A stretch of 44,948 nt of DNA from JANQQZ01 sp039187315 (GCA_039187315.1 JBCCZQ010000017.1:1-44948); one strand, 5' to 3'. Positions 7,662 through 16,165 are shown, counted from the stretch's first letter. A program made the numbers and translations. Notes: a model not told the origin generated them from the sequence alone.

Positions 7662-10466
7662 ATGAGCATGCAAGATCAGACAGGCTCTACCGACTCTGTG
7701 CAACCTGACCCGAGCGGCACCCGCACCGACCCGCTGGTCGGCACGGTCGTCGCCGGGCGCTACAGCGTGCTCGGCGCGATAGGCGAGGGCGGCTTCGGCG
7801 TGGTCTATGAGGCCGAGCAGGCCCAGCCGATCCGGCGGCGCGTGGCGATCAAGATCCTCAAGCCCGGCATGGACTCGAAGTCCGTCCTCGCGCGGTTCGA
7901 AGCCGAGCGGCAGGCGCTGGCCGTGATGGATCACCCATGCATCGCCACCGTGCTCGACGCCGGCCAGACCGGCCCCGAGCTCGGCGGGCTGCCGTTCTTT
8001 GTTATGGAGCTCGTTCGCGGCACGCCCATCACCGACTACTGCGACACGCACCGGCTGACGGTCGAGCAGCGGCTCGAACTCTTCGCACAAGTGTGCGACG
8101 CGGTGCAGCACGCGCACACCAAGGCGATCATCCACCGCGACATCAAGCCGAGCAACATCCTCGTCGAGATCTCCGACAGCGGCGAACCTGCGCCCAAGGT
8201 CATCGACTTCGGCATCGCCAAGGCCACCGCGCAGAAGCTCACAGAAAAGACGCTCTTTACCGAACGCGGCCAGCTCATCGGCACGCCCGAGTACATGAGC
8301 CCCGAGCAGGCCGAGATGTCCGGTGAGGACATCGATACCCGCAGCGATGTCTACTCGCTCGGCGTGCTGCTGTACGAGCTGCTGACCGGCGAGCGGCCGT
8401 TCGACCTGCGGCGGGCTGCGCTGGTCGAGATCCAACGCGTCATCCGCGAGATGGACCCGCCCAAGCCCAGCACGCGGCTGACCAGACAAGACGGCACCGG
8501 CACACGCATCGCCGAGTGCCGACGGACCGATCTCAAGTCGCTCACGGGCCGGCTGCGGCGCGAGCTGGAATGGATCCCGCTCCGGGCGCTCCGCAAGGAC
8601 CGGACCGAGCGGTACCGCACCGCGGCGGACCTGGCCGACGACGTGCGCCGGTACCTGCGCGGCGAGGCGCTCGAGGCCGGGCCCGAATCGAGCGGCTACA
8701 GGCTGCGGAAGCTTGTCCGGCGGAACAAGGGCGTCTTCGCTTCAGCGGCCGCGGTCGCGGCGTCCCTGCTGCTCGGGCTCGCGGGGACCGGCTACGGCCT
8801 GCTCGAGGCCCGATCGCAGGAGCAGCGTGCGCGTGCGGCGGCTGCGTCCGAGGCCGAGCAGCGGGAGCAGGCTGTCGCACGAGCCGAGGAGGCCGAGGCC
8901 GCCCGAAAACGCGCCGAGGCCGCCGAAGCCGAGACCGCGCAGCGGGCCGAAGAGCTGGAGCTTGTCTCGGAGTTTCAGGCCAGCCAGCTCGGCGGGATCG
9001 ATGTCGAGGCGATGGGCATCGGGCTTCGGCGTTCGCTTCTCGATGCGGTGCCAGAAGTAAAGCGGGCCGAGGCCGAACAGGCCATCACGGGCGTGAACTT
9101 CACCAGTATTGCGATAGCTTTACTCGATCAGAACACGTTTTCTCAGTCCATCGGTTACGTCAATGAGCAATTCAAAGACCAGCCGCTGCTTCAGGCACGA
9201 ATGCTGTATGTCATCGCGACCACAGCTCAACGACTCGGCCTGCTCGAACGCGCTGATGATCCGCTGACGCGTTCCTTTTCAGTCTTCCAAGACAAGCTCG
9301 GCAACGAGCACCCGGACACCCTGCGTTCGATGAACGCCATGGGCCGGCTGCTGCAGTCACAAGGCAAGCTCGCCGAGGCCGAGTCGTACTTCCGTTCCGC
9401 ATTGGAGGATTCTCGGCGTGTACTCGGTAACCGTCATCCGGACACCCTGACCGCTCTGAGAAACATGGCCGGGTTGCTTCATGCACAGGATAACTTATTC
9501 GAGTCCGAATCACTCTTTCGCGAAGCGTTGGCGAGTAGTCAGTGGGTGCTCGGTGACGATCATCCGACAACGCTTGCCGTGATCGACAGTCTTGGCAATG
9601 TGCTCCGCTCACAGGGAAGATTGCGCGAAGCGGCGTTCTACATGCTAAGAGCCATGGATGGCTTCCGCAGAGAATTAGGCGATACGCATCCCAGCACGCT
9701 GGCCTCGATCAGCAACATGGGATCGTGGCTGGATTCACAAGGACGGTTGGCCGAGGCGGAGCCGTACATGCGCGAAGCCATGGATGGATTTCGTCGCATT
9801 CTCGGCGACGATCATCCGAGCACGTTGGCATCGATGTACAACCTTGGCAACCTACTCACTGACTTGCGAAGGTACGAGGACGCGGAGCCATATCTTCGCG
9901 AATCAATGCAGGGCTATCGCAGGCTGTATGGCGAAGACCACCATGACACGCTTGACTTAGTGACAAGTCTTGGTGAAGTGCTGTACATGCAGGAAGATCC
10001 ATACGAGGCAGAACCATACATAATCGAAGCGGCACAGGCTACTAAGCGGGTACTCGGACCAGATCACCCAACCACGCTTCGTGCGATCCACAACATGGGT
10101 GTGCTTCATTTCTCGCAGCATCGCTTCGCTAAGGCCGAGATGTATCACCGCGAATCGCTTGAAGGGAATCGCCGCGTGTTCGGCGCTCATCACATCAGGA
10201 CACTTACAGCGATCGAGGAACTGTCTGAAACGTATATGAATATGGGTCGTCGTGAGACGAGGCTCTTCCGCAATTTAAACCGTGCTGTTGCTGAAATGAC
10301 CAAAGCGTACGACCTTTGTCTAGCGGGGCTCGGATCAGAAGACGACCGCACTCGGAACATCGCGGCCGAGATCGCTTCATATTATGATGAGTGGCATACA
10401 ATCAGGCCCGACGCTGGCCACGATGCGAGTGCCGCCGAGTGGCGCGTGAAGGCCGGCGGCGAATAG
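7662..10466 (+). CDS. Transmembrane Ser/Thr protein kinase with C-terminal TPR array
   Basis: The 934-residue protein has a Hanks-type kinase domain at about 30-310: glycine loop GEGGFGVVY (41-49), Lys64 in VAIKILK, HRDIKPSN with catalytic Asp160, DFG with Asp182, and APE-like GTPEYMSPEQ. A hydrophobic segment (about 355-378) follows, then an Ala/Glu/Arg coiled coil and about ten 42-residue TPRs of the kind LGDDHPxTLxxxxNLGxLLxxQGRLxEAE. It should sit in the inner membrane with the kinase inside and the TPR part outside, sensing or scaffolding partners; substrates are unknown. The ATG at 7662 is preferred over one 56 codons upstream because the -10-like TACACT lies just before it and the upstream stretch is not protein-like. 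GC content drops clearly in the TPR part, from about 9080 to 10430. Confidence 0.92.
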   Translation: MSMQDQTGSTDSVQPDPSGTRTDPLVGTVVAGRYSVLGAIGEGGFGVVYEAEQAQPIRRRVAIKILKPGMDSKSVLARFEAERQALAVMDHPCIATVLDAGQTGPELGGLPFFVMELVRGTPITDYCDTHRLTVEQRLELFAQVCDAVQHAHTKAIIHRDIKPSNILVEISDSGEPAPKVIDFGIAKATAQKLTEKTLFTERGQLIGTPEYMSPEQAEMSGEDIDTRSDVYSLGVLLYELLTGERPFDLRRAALVEIQRVIREMDPPKPSTRLTRQDGTGTRIAECRRTDLKSLTGRLRRELEWIPLRALRKDRTERYRTAADLADDVRRYLRGEALEAGPESSGYRLRKLVRRNKGVFASAAAVAASLLLGLAGTGYGLLEARSQEQRARAAAASEAEQREQAVARAEEAEAARKRAEAAEAETAQRAEELELVSEFQASQLGGIDVEAMGIGLRRSLLDAVPEVKRAEAEQAITGVNFTSIAIALLDQNTFSQSIGYVNEQFKDQPLLQARMLYVIATTAQRLGLLERADDPLTRSFSVFQDKLGNEHPDTLRSMNAMGRLLQSQGKLAEAESYFRSALEDSRRVLGNRHPDTLTALRNMAGLLHAQDNLFESESLFREALASSQWVLGDDHPTTLAVIDSLGNVLRSQGRLREAAFYMLRAMDGFRRELGDTHPSTLASISNMGSWLDSQGRLAEAEPYMREAMDGFRRILGDDHPSTLASMYNLGNLLTDLRRYEDAEPYLRESMQGYRRLYGEDHHDTLDLVTSLGEVLYMQEDPYEAEPYIIEAAQATKRVLGPDHPTTLRAIHNMGVLHFSQHRFAKAEMYHRESLEGNRRVFGAHHIRTLTAIEELSETYMNMGRRETRLFRNLNRAVAEMTKAYDLCLAGLGSEDDRTRNIAAEIASYYDEWHTIRPDAGHDASAAEWRVKAGGE

Positions 10467-10529
10467 ACCCGGTCGCCGCGCTGGCATCGGTGCCGCGCGA
10501 TGCCCGCGGAGCGTCTGAGGCAAACACAC

Positions 10530-10567
10530 CCTCACCCCAACCCTCTCCCACGGGGCGCGTAAGAGGG
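10530..10567 (+). repeat. REP-like inverted repeat
   Basis: The segment contains CTCACCCCAACCCTCTCCC (10531-10549) followed by a GGGG run and AGAGGG. CCCTCT at 10541-10546 can pair with AGAGGG at 10562-10567. In translation it gives the PSPQPSP-type string that recurs in spurious proteins from many bacterial genomes, a sign of a dispersed intergenic repeat. Only one copy is in the window. Confidence 0.55.
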
Positions 10568-10593
10568 AGCCGAGACCGTCCGCGTCGCGTGTG

Positions 10594-10726
10594 CCCCGGT
10601 GCAGCACGCAACGGCCCCGGTCCATACGGACTCCGCCCCGGTCCACGGACCCTGTGCCCCGGTACACAGGTGCTCTACCCCGGTACACAGGTGCTGTGCC
10701 CCGGTTTGTTGCACCGATGCCCCGGT
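10594..10726 (+). repeat. Seven-copy tandem array with exact 21-nt period
   Basis: CCCCGGT occurs at 10594, 10615, 10636, 10657, 10678, 10699 and 10720, that is seven times with a constant 21-nt step. The core is usually preceded by G or TG, and two adjacent units share CCCCGGTACACAGGTGCT. The remaining positions vary. Some units can form small hairpins such as CTGTG with CACAG around the core. The period equals two turns of B-DNA and also seven codons. There are no conserved repeats separated by unique spacers of CRISPR size. The function is unknown. Confidence 0.85.
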
Positions 10727-10855
10727 CTCTTGCATCCATGGACCGCCTGCGGCTTCAGTCCGCCCCCGCGCGCACCGATGCTCCGAGCGGGAACGGTCGT
10801 TCCCATTGCCCATTGCCCGCACGCCACTGCCCCGAAACCGATTGCCCTTCAGCTC

Positions 10856-11584
10856 ATGCCCACCACGCTGCCACGCACGATCGCCGGACGCATCGCCTTC
10901 TACCGCGAGCGGATCGCCGCGTGGGCGGCGGACCCGGCGGCGATCGGCCTGACGCCCGCGACGGTGGACGCGGTCGCGGATGCCGTCGAGCGGGCGGAAG
11001 CCGCAGCGGAACGCGCTGAGGCATCGCGCCAGCGGACCAAGAACGACACCACGCTCCAGCGAGAAGCGCTCCGCAAGCTCAACGACATAGGCTCGGGCGC
11101 GATCGCCGGCATCCGGGCCCACGCGGATCTGTCTGACGATTCACTGGCGGTCTTCGGCGCTGCCAAGCTGACGCCCACCAAGACCAGCGGCCCGCCCAAG
11201 CCCGCGCCCGCCGCAGCACGGAACCCAAGCGCGACGCTGCTGACCTCCGGCGCGGTGCGGCTGGCGTGGGAGGGCACCACGGCCAACGGGACGTTCTACG
11301 ACGTGTACCGCCAACTGGGTCGCCGGCTTGATGGCCAGCAGCACGCCCAACTCTACCGCAGCGCCGGCTCCGGCAGCGACCCGGGCGTTGCGGGCTTCAC
11401 GCTGATCGGCTCGAGCGCGACGCGGTCCTTCGACGACGGCACCGTTCCGGCGGGCACGCCGCGGGTGTCGTACTTCGTCGTCGCCCGCCGGGGCCCCTTG
11501 ATCGGCCCGATGTCGCAGACCGCGGTGATCCGGTTCGGGATGCCGACGCGCTCGCTGGCGAGGACCGTCCGCCGAGCGGCGTAG
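10856..11584 (+). CDS. FN3-like domain protein with helical N-terminus
   Basis: This encodes 242 residues. The first 100 are predicted helical and rich in Ala, Glu and Arg (AEAAAERAEASRQR), then comes a Pro/Ala/Lys linker (about 100-125). The C-terminal 110 residues look like one fibronectin type III-like beta sandwich (VRLAWEGT, YDVYRQ, RVSYFVVARR). No signal peptide or membrane segment is evident. I do not know the function; similar helix plus FN3 proteins are common in planctomycetes. The start at 10856 is chosen because the protein-like sequence begins there and the frame upstream runs through the repeat array. It has neither a Shine-Dalgarno nor a TANNNT element, so the start is uncertain. 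Confidence 0.7.
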   Translation: MPTTLPRTIAGRIAFYRERIAAWAADPAAIGLTPATVDAVADAVERAEAAAERAEASRQRTKNDTTLQREALRKLNDIGSGAIAGIRAHADLSDDSLAVFGAAKLTPTKTSGPPKPAPAAARNPSATLLTSGAVRLAWEGTTANGTFYDVYRQLGRRLDGQQHAQLYRSAGSGSDPGVAGFTLIGSSATRSFDDGTVPAGTPRVSYFVVARRGPLIGPMSQTAVIRFGMPTRSLARTVRRAA

Positions 11585-11615
11585 CACGTGCCGGTACGGA
11601 CTCCGGGATCGACCT

Positions 11616-11644
11616 TTGAGCCGCAGCGTTCCGTCCTGTACCAT
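11616..11644 (+). promoter_or_regulatory. Candidate sigma70-type promoter for the dockerin-type gene
   Basis: TTGAGC (11616-11621) and TACCAT (11639-11644) are separated by 17 nt. The spacing is ideal and each hexamer matches the consensus at four positions. Transcription near 11651 would give a leader of about 36 nt before the start region at 11687. Confidence 0.5.
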
Positions 11645-11686
11645 TGCAATTGATTGGAACGATGATACTGACCCGGAGAATACGCC

Positions 11687-12592
11687 GTGATGATTCGTAT
11701 GCGCGTCCCATCGGCAGCAACCGTAGCCGCCGCCGTTATGACCGCATCCGCCGCATCAGCCCAGGTCAGCCCGGTGCGGTCGAGCGTCGAGTCCGATGCG
11801 CTCATTGGACTCAGCGTGGTCGGCCTGAGTGATCAGCTCACGGTTGCGGATGACCAGGGCACTGCGACCGGCCCGCTCGGGCAGGTCTCGTCGCCGATCG
11901 GGATCAGCAGCGGCGACGGCGTTTTTAGCGCCGACGCCACGAGCGCAGCCGCGTTCGTCGATGAAGCGTCGGGCAGCTTTGTCGCCACGCAGACCTATCG
12001 CGGTGTCCAGACCAACGATGAACCGACAGCGCAGAGCTTCACGCACAACCTGAGCAGCACGTTCGAGTACGACTTCACGCTCCCCGCCGAGGGCAGCATC
12101 AACTTCCAGGGCGACCTGTTCAACTCGGGCCCATCGTTCATCGGTTTCACGGCGCGTGTGCGGGTCTTTCAAGAGTTCATGCCCGGAAGCGGCTTTACTG
12201 GCGCATTCTTCGATGAAAATTTCACCGATCTGACGACCGCGGAACCGACGGCGTTCGCGGCTACGGTGCCGCTGAACGCGGCCTCGGGCAGCTACCGGGT
12301 GAGGCTCAGCCTCCAGCACAGCGGCAATTCCGTACTCGATACACCGGAGGAAAACGGTTCGCTCACTATCGACTGGTCGATCACCGCCACAACGCCATGC
12401 CCCGCCGATGTCAACGGCGACGGCACGCTCGATGACTCCGACTTCTTCGCCTGGGTCACGGCCTTCACCGCGACCCCGCGCACGCCCGAGCAGGAGGCCG
12501 CCTGCGATGTCAACCGCGACGGCTCGTGCACCGACAGCGACTTCTTCGCTTGGGTGACATTCTTTACCGGTGGCGGGTGCGAGCAGTTGTGA
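11687..12592 (+). CDS. Secreted protein with GC-type dockerin-like C-terminus
   Basis: The 301-residue protein begins with a signal peptide (basic start, Ala-rich core, cleavage probably after ASA at 25). The middle is a beta-rich region without a family I recognise. The C-terminus has CPADVNGDGTLDDSDFFAWV and a second copy beginning DVNRDGSCTDSDFFAWV, two calcium-loop repeats typical of dockerins, ending in Gly-Cys before GluGlnLeu. This arrangement is that of the planctomycete 'GC-type dockerin' domain, thought to act in surface attachment or sorting. GTG at 11687 has GGAG eight nt upstream; ATG at 11690 is the alternative. It follows a good promoter candidate, so it is probably transcribed alone. 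Confidence 0.85.
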   Translation: MMIRMRVPSAATVAAAVMTASAASAQVSPVRSSVESDALIGLSVVGLSDQLTVADDQGTATGPLGQVSSPIGISSGDGVFSADATSAAAFVDEASGSFVATQTYRGVQTNDEPTAQSFTHNLSSTFEYDFTLPAEGSINFQGDLFNSGPSFIGFTARVRVFQEFMPGSGFTGAFFDENFTDLTTAEPTAFAATVPLNAASGSYRVRLSLQHSGNSVLDTPEENGSLTIDWSITATTPCPADVNGDGTLDDSDFFAWVTAFTATPRTPEQEAACDVNRDGSCTDSDFFAWVTFFTGGGCEQL

Positions 12593-12872
12593 TAATCGTC
12601 GTTGGAAACCGAGCAGGTTCCGGAGCCAGGGAGTTCCCATGAAGGCTGTGATTCGGTACCGAAACAAGACGTGCTGTCGTTCGTGGCGTCCGCTCGAGGC
12701 AGATACCTTCCTGTGCCAGATACCTTCCTGTGCTTTCTCCTGGAACTTCTCAAGCGCAAGCTCGGACGCTCGCTCAATCAACGAGATCAGCATCGCTGGG
12801 CCGAGCCGCCGTTGGTCGTGGTAGACACTACGAACGGACTGCTCTGCACTGAGTTGCGCAGGATTCCGCAAG
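12593..12872 (+). other. Intergenic region downstream of the dockerin-type gene
   Basis: These 280 nt carry open frames but no start signal or recognisable protein. The one clear structure is a perfect tandem duplication of 17 bp, listed separately. No T-tract terminator was found after either flanking gene. Confidence 0.5.
12700..12733 (+). repeat. Perfect 2 x 17-bp tandem duplication
   Basis: The unit CAGATACCTTCCTGTGC occurs at 12700-12716 and again at 12717-12733 with no mismatch. It lies in a gene-free stretch. It could be slippage or the remains of a dispersed repeat. Confidence 0.8.
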
Positions 12873-12945
12873 TAGCCCCGCCCGGATTCGAACCGGGGAC
12901 CGAGCGATTATGAGTCGCCAGCTCTGACCGCTGAGCTACGGGGCC
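12873..12945 (-). tRNA. ileX: tRNA-Ile2, anticodon CAT (lysidine type)
   Basis: The reverse strand folds as a complete 73-nt cloverleaf. The acceptor is GGCCCCG with CGGGGCT, the D arm is GCTC/GAGC, the anticodon stem GGCGA/TCGCT encloses loop CTCATAA, the T arm is CCCGG/CCGGG with TTCGAAT, and the discriminator is A. CCA is not encoded. Anticodon CAT could mean Met or Ile2, but the body (GGCCCC start, GGCGACTCATAATCGC arm) closely matches the E. coli ileX tRNA, whose C34 is changed to lysidine by TilS to read AUA. Position 1-72 is G-T rather than G-C. It lies 53 nt after the glnN stop on the same strand, so it could be in that transcript. Confidence 0.88.
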
Positions 12946-12998
12946 GTTGCTACAGCCTAGCAGCGCCAACACCCCCGGTACGCGCCCCGACCTATTCC

Positions 12999-15191
12999 CT
13001 ATTTGATGTAGAGCATCTCGCGGTACGTAGGCATCGGCCACAGATCCGCGGCCACGCCCGCCTCGATCGCGTCGCCCAACTCGCGGAGCTGGTTCATCAG
13101 CGGCTTGGCGACGTCACGGGCATACTCGCACGCCTTCTGCTCTGACTCCGGAAACGCCTCCGCCGCCGACTCCAGCTCGGTGATCCCGGACCGGAAGCGC
13201 TCCACAAGGTCCACAAACGCATCGAGCCCCGTTCTCTGGTCACCCACGTCGACCCCGGCGGCCTCGGTCGCGGCGATCCCCTGCGCGAGCATCGTCTGGT
13301 GCTTGATCGCGGCCGGCAGGATGTGACGACGAGCCAGCTCCAGCATCACGCCGATCTCGATATGCAGCTGGGTGGCGTACGTCTCCATGAAGATCGTCGC
13401 TCGGCTGGCCAGCTCCTGCTTGTTCAGCACCTTGTACTTGGAGAACAGCGAGGCGTTCTTCTTCGCGAGCAGGGCCGGGAAGGCATCGGCGCTCTCGCGC
13501 AGGTTCGGCAACCCTCGCTTCTCGGCCTCTTCTTCCCAGGCCTGTGTGTAGTTGTCGCCGTTGAACACAACAGGCTTGTGCTCCTTGATGACTTTCTTGA
13601 GCACCGCCTTGACCGCGCTCTGGATCTTCGCCGGCGTCGGGTCCTTGCCCGCGGCCTGCTCCAGATCCGTCACGATCGTATCGAGCGATTCGGCAACGAT
13701 TGTGTTGATCACCGTGGCGGGCCACGCGGCGGCTGACGTCGACCCGACAGCGCGGAACTCGAACTTATTCCCTGTAAACGCGAACGGGGAGGTCCGGTTC
13801 CGATCGCCAGAGTGGCGGGGCAGATCGGGCAACGTCGAGGCACCAAGGTCCATCTTACCGCCTCGGAGTGTCCTTGTCGGAGAGCCCTTTTCCAGCTGCT
13901 CGATCAGGTCCGTCAGCATATCTCCGAGGAAGATCGAGATGATCGCCGGCGGGGCCTCGTTCGCCCCAAGGCGGTGATCGTTGCCGATCGAGGCGATGGA
14001 CGCACGCAGCAGGTCCGCGTGAACGTGGACTGCGCGGATAACCGCGCACAGGAAGACCAGGAACTGCATGTTCGTATGCGTTTCATCCCGCGGGTCCAGA
14101 AGGTTGACACCCGTATTCGTCGACAGCGACCAGTTCGTGTGCTTGCCAGAGCCGTTCATGCCGGCAAACGGCTTCTCGTGCATCAGACACTTCAGGCCGT
14201 ACCGCAACGCAACTCGACGGAGCATCTCCATGCAGAGCATCTGATGGTCGCACGAAACGTTCGCCTGCTCAAACAGCGGCGCGATCTCGTACTGACCCGG
14301 CGCGACCTCGTTGTGCCGCGTCTTGACAGGCACGCCAAGGCGGTACAGCTCACGTTCCGCCTCGGCCATGAACGCGAGCACGCGCGGCGGGATCGCCCCG
14401 AAATAGTGATCCGAGAGCTCCTGGCCCTTCGCCGGCGCAAGGCCGAACACCGTCCGCTCGCAGACCTGCAGGTCGGGGCGTCCGCCCACGAAGTGCCGAT
14501 CGACCAGGAAGTACTCCTGCTCGCAGCCGAGCGTGCTGTAGATACGCTCGACGCCGTCATCGGCGCCGAAGAACGCGAGCACCCGCAGAGCCTGCTTCGA
14601 GATCGCGTCCATCGAGCGCAGCAGGGGGGTCTTCTTGTCGAGAGCCTCGCCGGTCCATGAGACGAACGCCGTCGGGATGCAGAGCGTCACGCTGTTGACA
14701 CCACGGAGCAGGAACGCGGGGCTGGTTGCGTCCCACGCCGTGTAGCCCCGCGCCTCGAACGTCGGCCGAAGCCCGCCCGACGGGAAGCTCGACGCGTCGG
14801 GCTCGCCCTGAACGAGGTTGGTGCCCGACAGGCTGGCGATCGCGCGTCCAACACCGTCAGGATCGAACAGCGCATCATGCTTCTCAGCCGTCGAGCCGGT
14901 CAGCGGGTGGAACCAGTGCGTGAAGTGCGTTGCGCCCCGATCGACCGCCCAGTCTTTCATCGCAGCCGCGACAACACCCGCCACGTCCGCATCCAGAGGC
15001 GAACCGAGCTCGATCGTCCGAAGCAGCCGCTTGAGAACGTCTTTCGGCAGGCGCTCGCGCATCTCAGGAAGGCTGAACGCGTCGGATCCGAAAATCTCGT
15101 CAACCGTTCCCTCGACCGCCGGCGGGCGGGATTCCATGCTCCAGCGTGTCGCCGCTTCCACTGCCGACTGACGAATCCGTTCGATGTTCAT
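12999..15191 (-). CDS. glnN: Glutamine synthetase type III
   Basis: The 730-residue protein makes glutamine from glutamate, ammonia and ATP. Length and signatures identify the GSIII class rather than the 450-residue GSI: HFTHWFHPLTGSTAEKHD near 90-107, SSFPSGGLRPTFEARGYTAWD-type block near 134-154, KTRHNEVAPGQYEIAP, and NGSGKHTNWS in the catalytic core. There is a long C-terminal helical region ending in LWPMPTYREMLYIK. The start at 15191 has CGGAG about ten nt upstream. It follows trpA by 143 nt on the same strand, with a hairpin-forming CGCCGG/CCGGCG segment in the gap, so it probably has its own promoter. This would be a main or alternative ammonia assimilation enzyme; no regulator is adjacent. 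Confidence 0.96.
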   Translation of the reverse strand: MNIERIRQSAVEAATRWSMESRPPAVEGTVDEIFGSDAFSLPEMRERLPKDVLKRLLRTIELGSPLDADVAGVVAAAMKDWAVDRGATHFTHWFHPLTGSTAEKHDALFDPDGVGRAIASLSGTNLVQGEPDASSFPSGGLRPTFEARGYTAWDATSPAFLLRGVNSVTLCIPTAFVSWTGEALDKKTPLLRSMDAISKQALRVLAFFGADDGVERIYSTLGCEQEYFLVDRHFVGGRPDLQVCERTVFGLAPAKGQELSDHYFGAIPPRVLAFMAEAERELYRLGVPVKTRHNEVAPGQYEIAPLFEQANVSCDHQMLCMEMLRRVALRYGLKCLMHEKPFAGMNGSGKHTNWSLSTNTGVNLLDPRDETHTNMQFLVFLCAVIRAVHVHADLLRASIASIGNDHRLGANEAPPAIISIFLGDMLTDLIEQLEKGSPTRTLRGGKMDLGASTLPDLPRHSGDRNRTSPFAFTGNKFEFRAVGSTSAAAWPATVINTIVAESLDTIVTDLEQAAGKDPTPAKIQSAVKAVLKKVIKEHKPVVFNGDNYTQAWEEEAEKRGLPNLRESADAFPALLAKKNASLFSKYKVLNKQELASRATIFMETYATQLHIEIGVMLELARRHILPAAIKHQTMLAQGIAATEAAGVDVGDQRTGLDAFVDLVERFRSGITELESAAEAFPESEQKACEYARDVAKPLMNQLRELGDAIEAGVAADLWPMPTYREMLYIK

Positions 15192-15334
15192 CCCGACTGC
15201 TCCGCTGCCAAGGCACGTTCACGAATAGCCGCCGGACGCCCCGGCGTTCGGGTTATTCTTCCAGTGACCGGGCGTGCAGCAAGCCCCGGCAGACGAATCC
15301 GGCCAAGATCGTTGCATACAACCGTGAACCTGTG

Positions 15335-16141
15335 TCAGCCCGGGGCCGCTCGGAGGCCACCCGCAAGCTCCGCAACAAACCGCTCCGTCACGGCCTCGGC
15401 GTCGCCGTCCGCTTCGCCCTGACGACGAACCAGCGCGCTGCCAACGATCGCCGCGTCAGCGTGCCGGACCACAGCCTCGACGTGAGCCGAAGTCGAGATC
15501 CCGAAGCCGACCGCGAGCGGCAGATCGGTCGCACCTCGCAGCATCGCCACCCGAGCCCCGATCGCCGGCGCGTCGCTCCGCTCGCCCGTAATCCCTGACC
15601 GGGCAAGCACGTAGACGAAACCGGTGCATACCTCGGCGATCGCAGCCGCCCGCGCATCGGGCGTTGTCGGCGCGATCAGTAGGCTGCACGACGCCCCGTG
15701 CGACGCCGAGGCCTCCACATACGGCCCCGATTCCTCGATCGGCACATCCGGAAACAGAAACCCGTCGATCCCGGCAGCGACCGCCCGCGAGACATAGGCC
15801 TCAGGACCCCCGGCCCGGTGCACGATCGAGCCCGAGACCATGCTGACAAGCCCGATCTCCAACTCGCTGCGCACCGCCGCGATCTCGTCGAGCACCCCAT
15901 CGGGCGAAGCCCCCGCACCCAGAGCCTCGTGCATCGCCGATGCCACGACAGGCCCGTCCGCCACCGGATCCGAGAACGGCATCCCGATCTCCACGATCCC
16001 GGCGCCGCTCCGCGCTGCCGCGCGGACCAGCCCCCCGGTGGTGCCAGCAGTCGGGTAGCCGCCCACCAGGAACGGCATCAGTGTCCCGCGCCCCGCGGCC
16101 CGGTCACGCTCAAACACCCCGCGGATCCGATCGATCCCCAT
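15335..16141 (-). CDS. trpA: Tryptophan synthase alpha subunit
   Basis: The 268-residue TIM barrel cleaves indole-3-glycerol phosphate to indole and glyceraldehyde 3-phosphate, passing indole to TrpB. The catalytic Glu51 (EIGMPFSDP) and Asp62 (ADGP) are present. The PDVPIEES loop and the YVLARSGITG phosphate-binding strand (usually YxxSRxGVTG) follow, and VGFGIST is near the end. The start at 16141 is supported by GGGAG six nt upstream. It lies 24 nt downstream of map on the same strand and not next to trpB or other trp genes, which is unusual since alpha and beta genes are commonly adjacent. The partner must be elsewhere in the genome. Confidence 0.95.
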   Translation of the reverse strand: MGIDRIRGVFERDRAAGRGTLMPFLVGGYPTAGTTGGLVRAAARSGAGIVEIGMPFSDPVADGPVVASAMHEALGAGASPDGVLDEIAAVRSELEIGLVSMVSGSIVHRAGGPEAYVSRAVAAGIDGFLFPDVPIEESGPYVEASASHGASCSLLIAPTTPDARAAAIAEVCTGFVYVLARSGITGERSDAPAIGARVAMLRGATDLPLAVGFGISTSAHVEAVVRHADAAIVGSALVRRQGEADGDAEAVTERFVAELAGGLRAAPG

Positions 16142-16165
16142 GCACAGCTCCCGCGCGATCCGCGC

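Larger units (their letters stand above)
10467..10855 (+). other. Intergenic region carrying repeats
   Basis: This 389-nt gap between the kinase and the FN3-like gene holds a short REP-like inverted repeat and a 21-nt-period array, both listed separately. It also holds short ATTGCCC repeats near 10805-10850. All reading frames are open across the array, but no start codon with a Shine-Dalgarno or a -10 was seen, so I treat it as non-coding. Confidence 0.6.

Noticed and set aside
7346..7669. Minus-strand frame of 107 codons between ZIP and kinase genes
   Set aside because: No Shine-Dalgarno or -10 element, low-complexity Arg/Ser-rich translation, and it overlaps both flanking genes.
10594..10726. 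CRISPR-like array
   Set aside because: The repeated core is only seven bases with a 21-nt step and no spacers of 25-40 nt; no cas genes are near.
10391..10855. N-terminal extension of the FN3-like gene through the repeats
   Set aside because: The translation runs through the REP-like element and the 21-nt array, overlaps the kinase end, and has no start signal.
12602..12913. Plus-strand frame of 103 codons
   Set aside because: It ends inside the tRNA complement, has no start signal and no protein-like pattern.
12787..13041. Small minus-strand protein with GPVAQRSELATHN-like sequence
   Set aside because: This is the typical false translation of a tRNA gene, here tRNA-Ile at 12873-12945.
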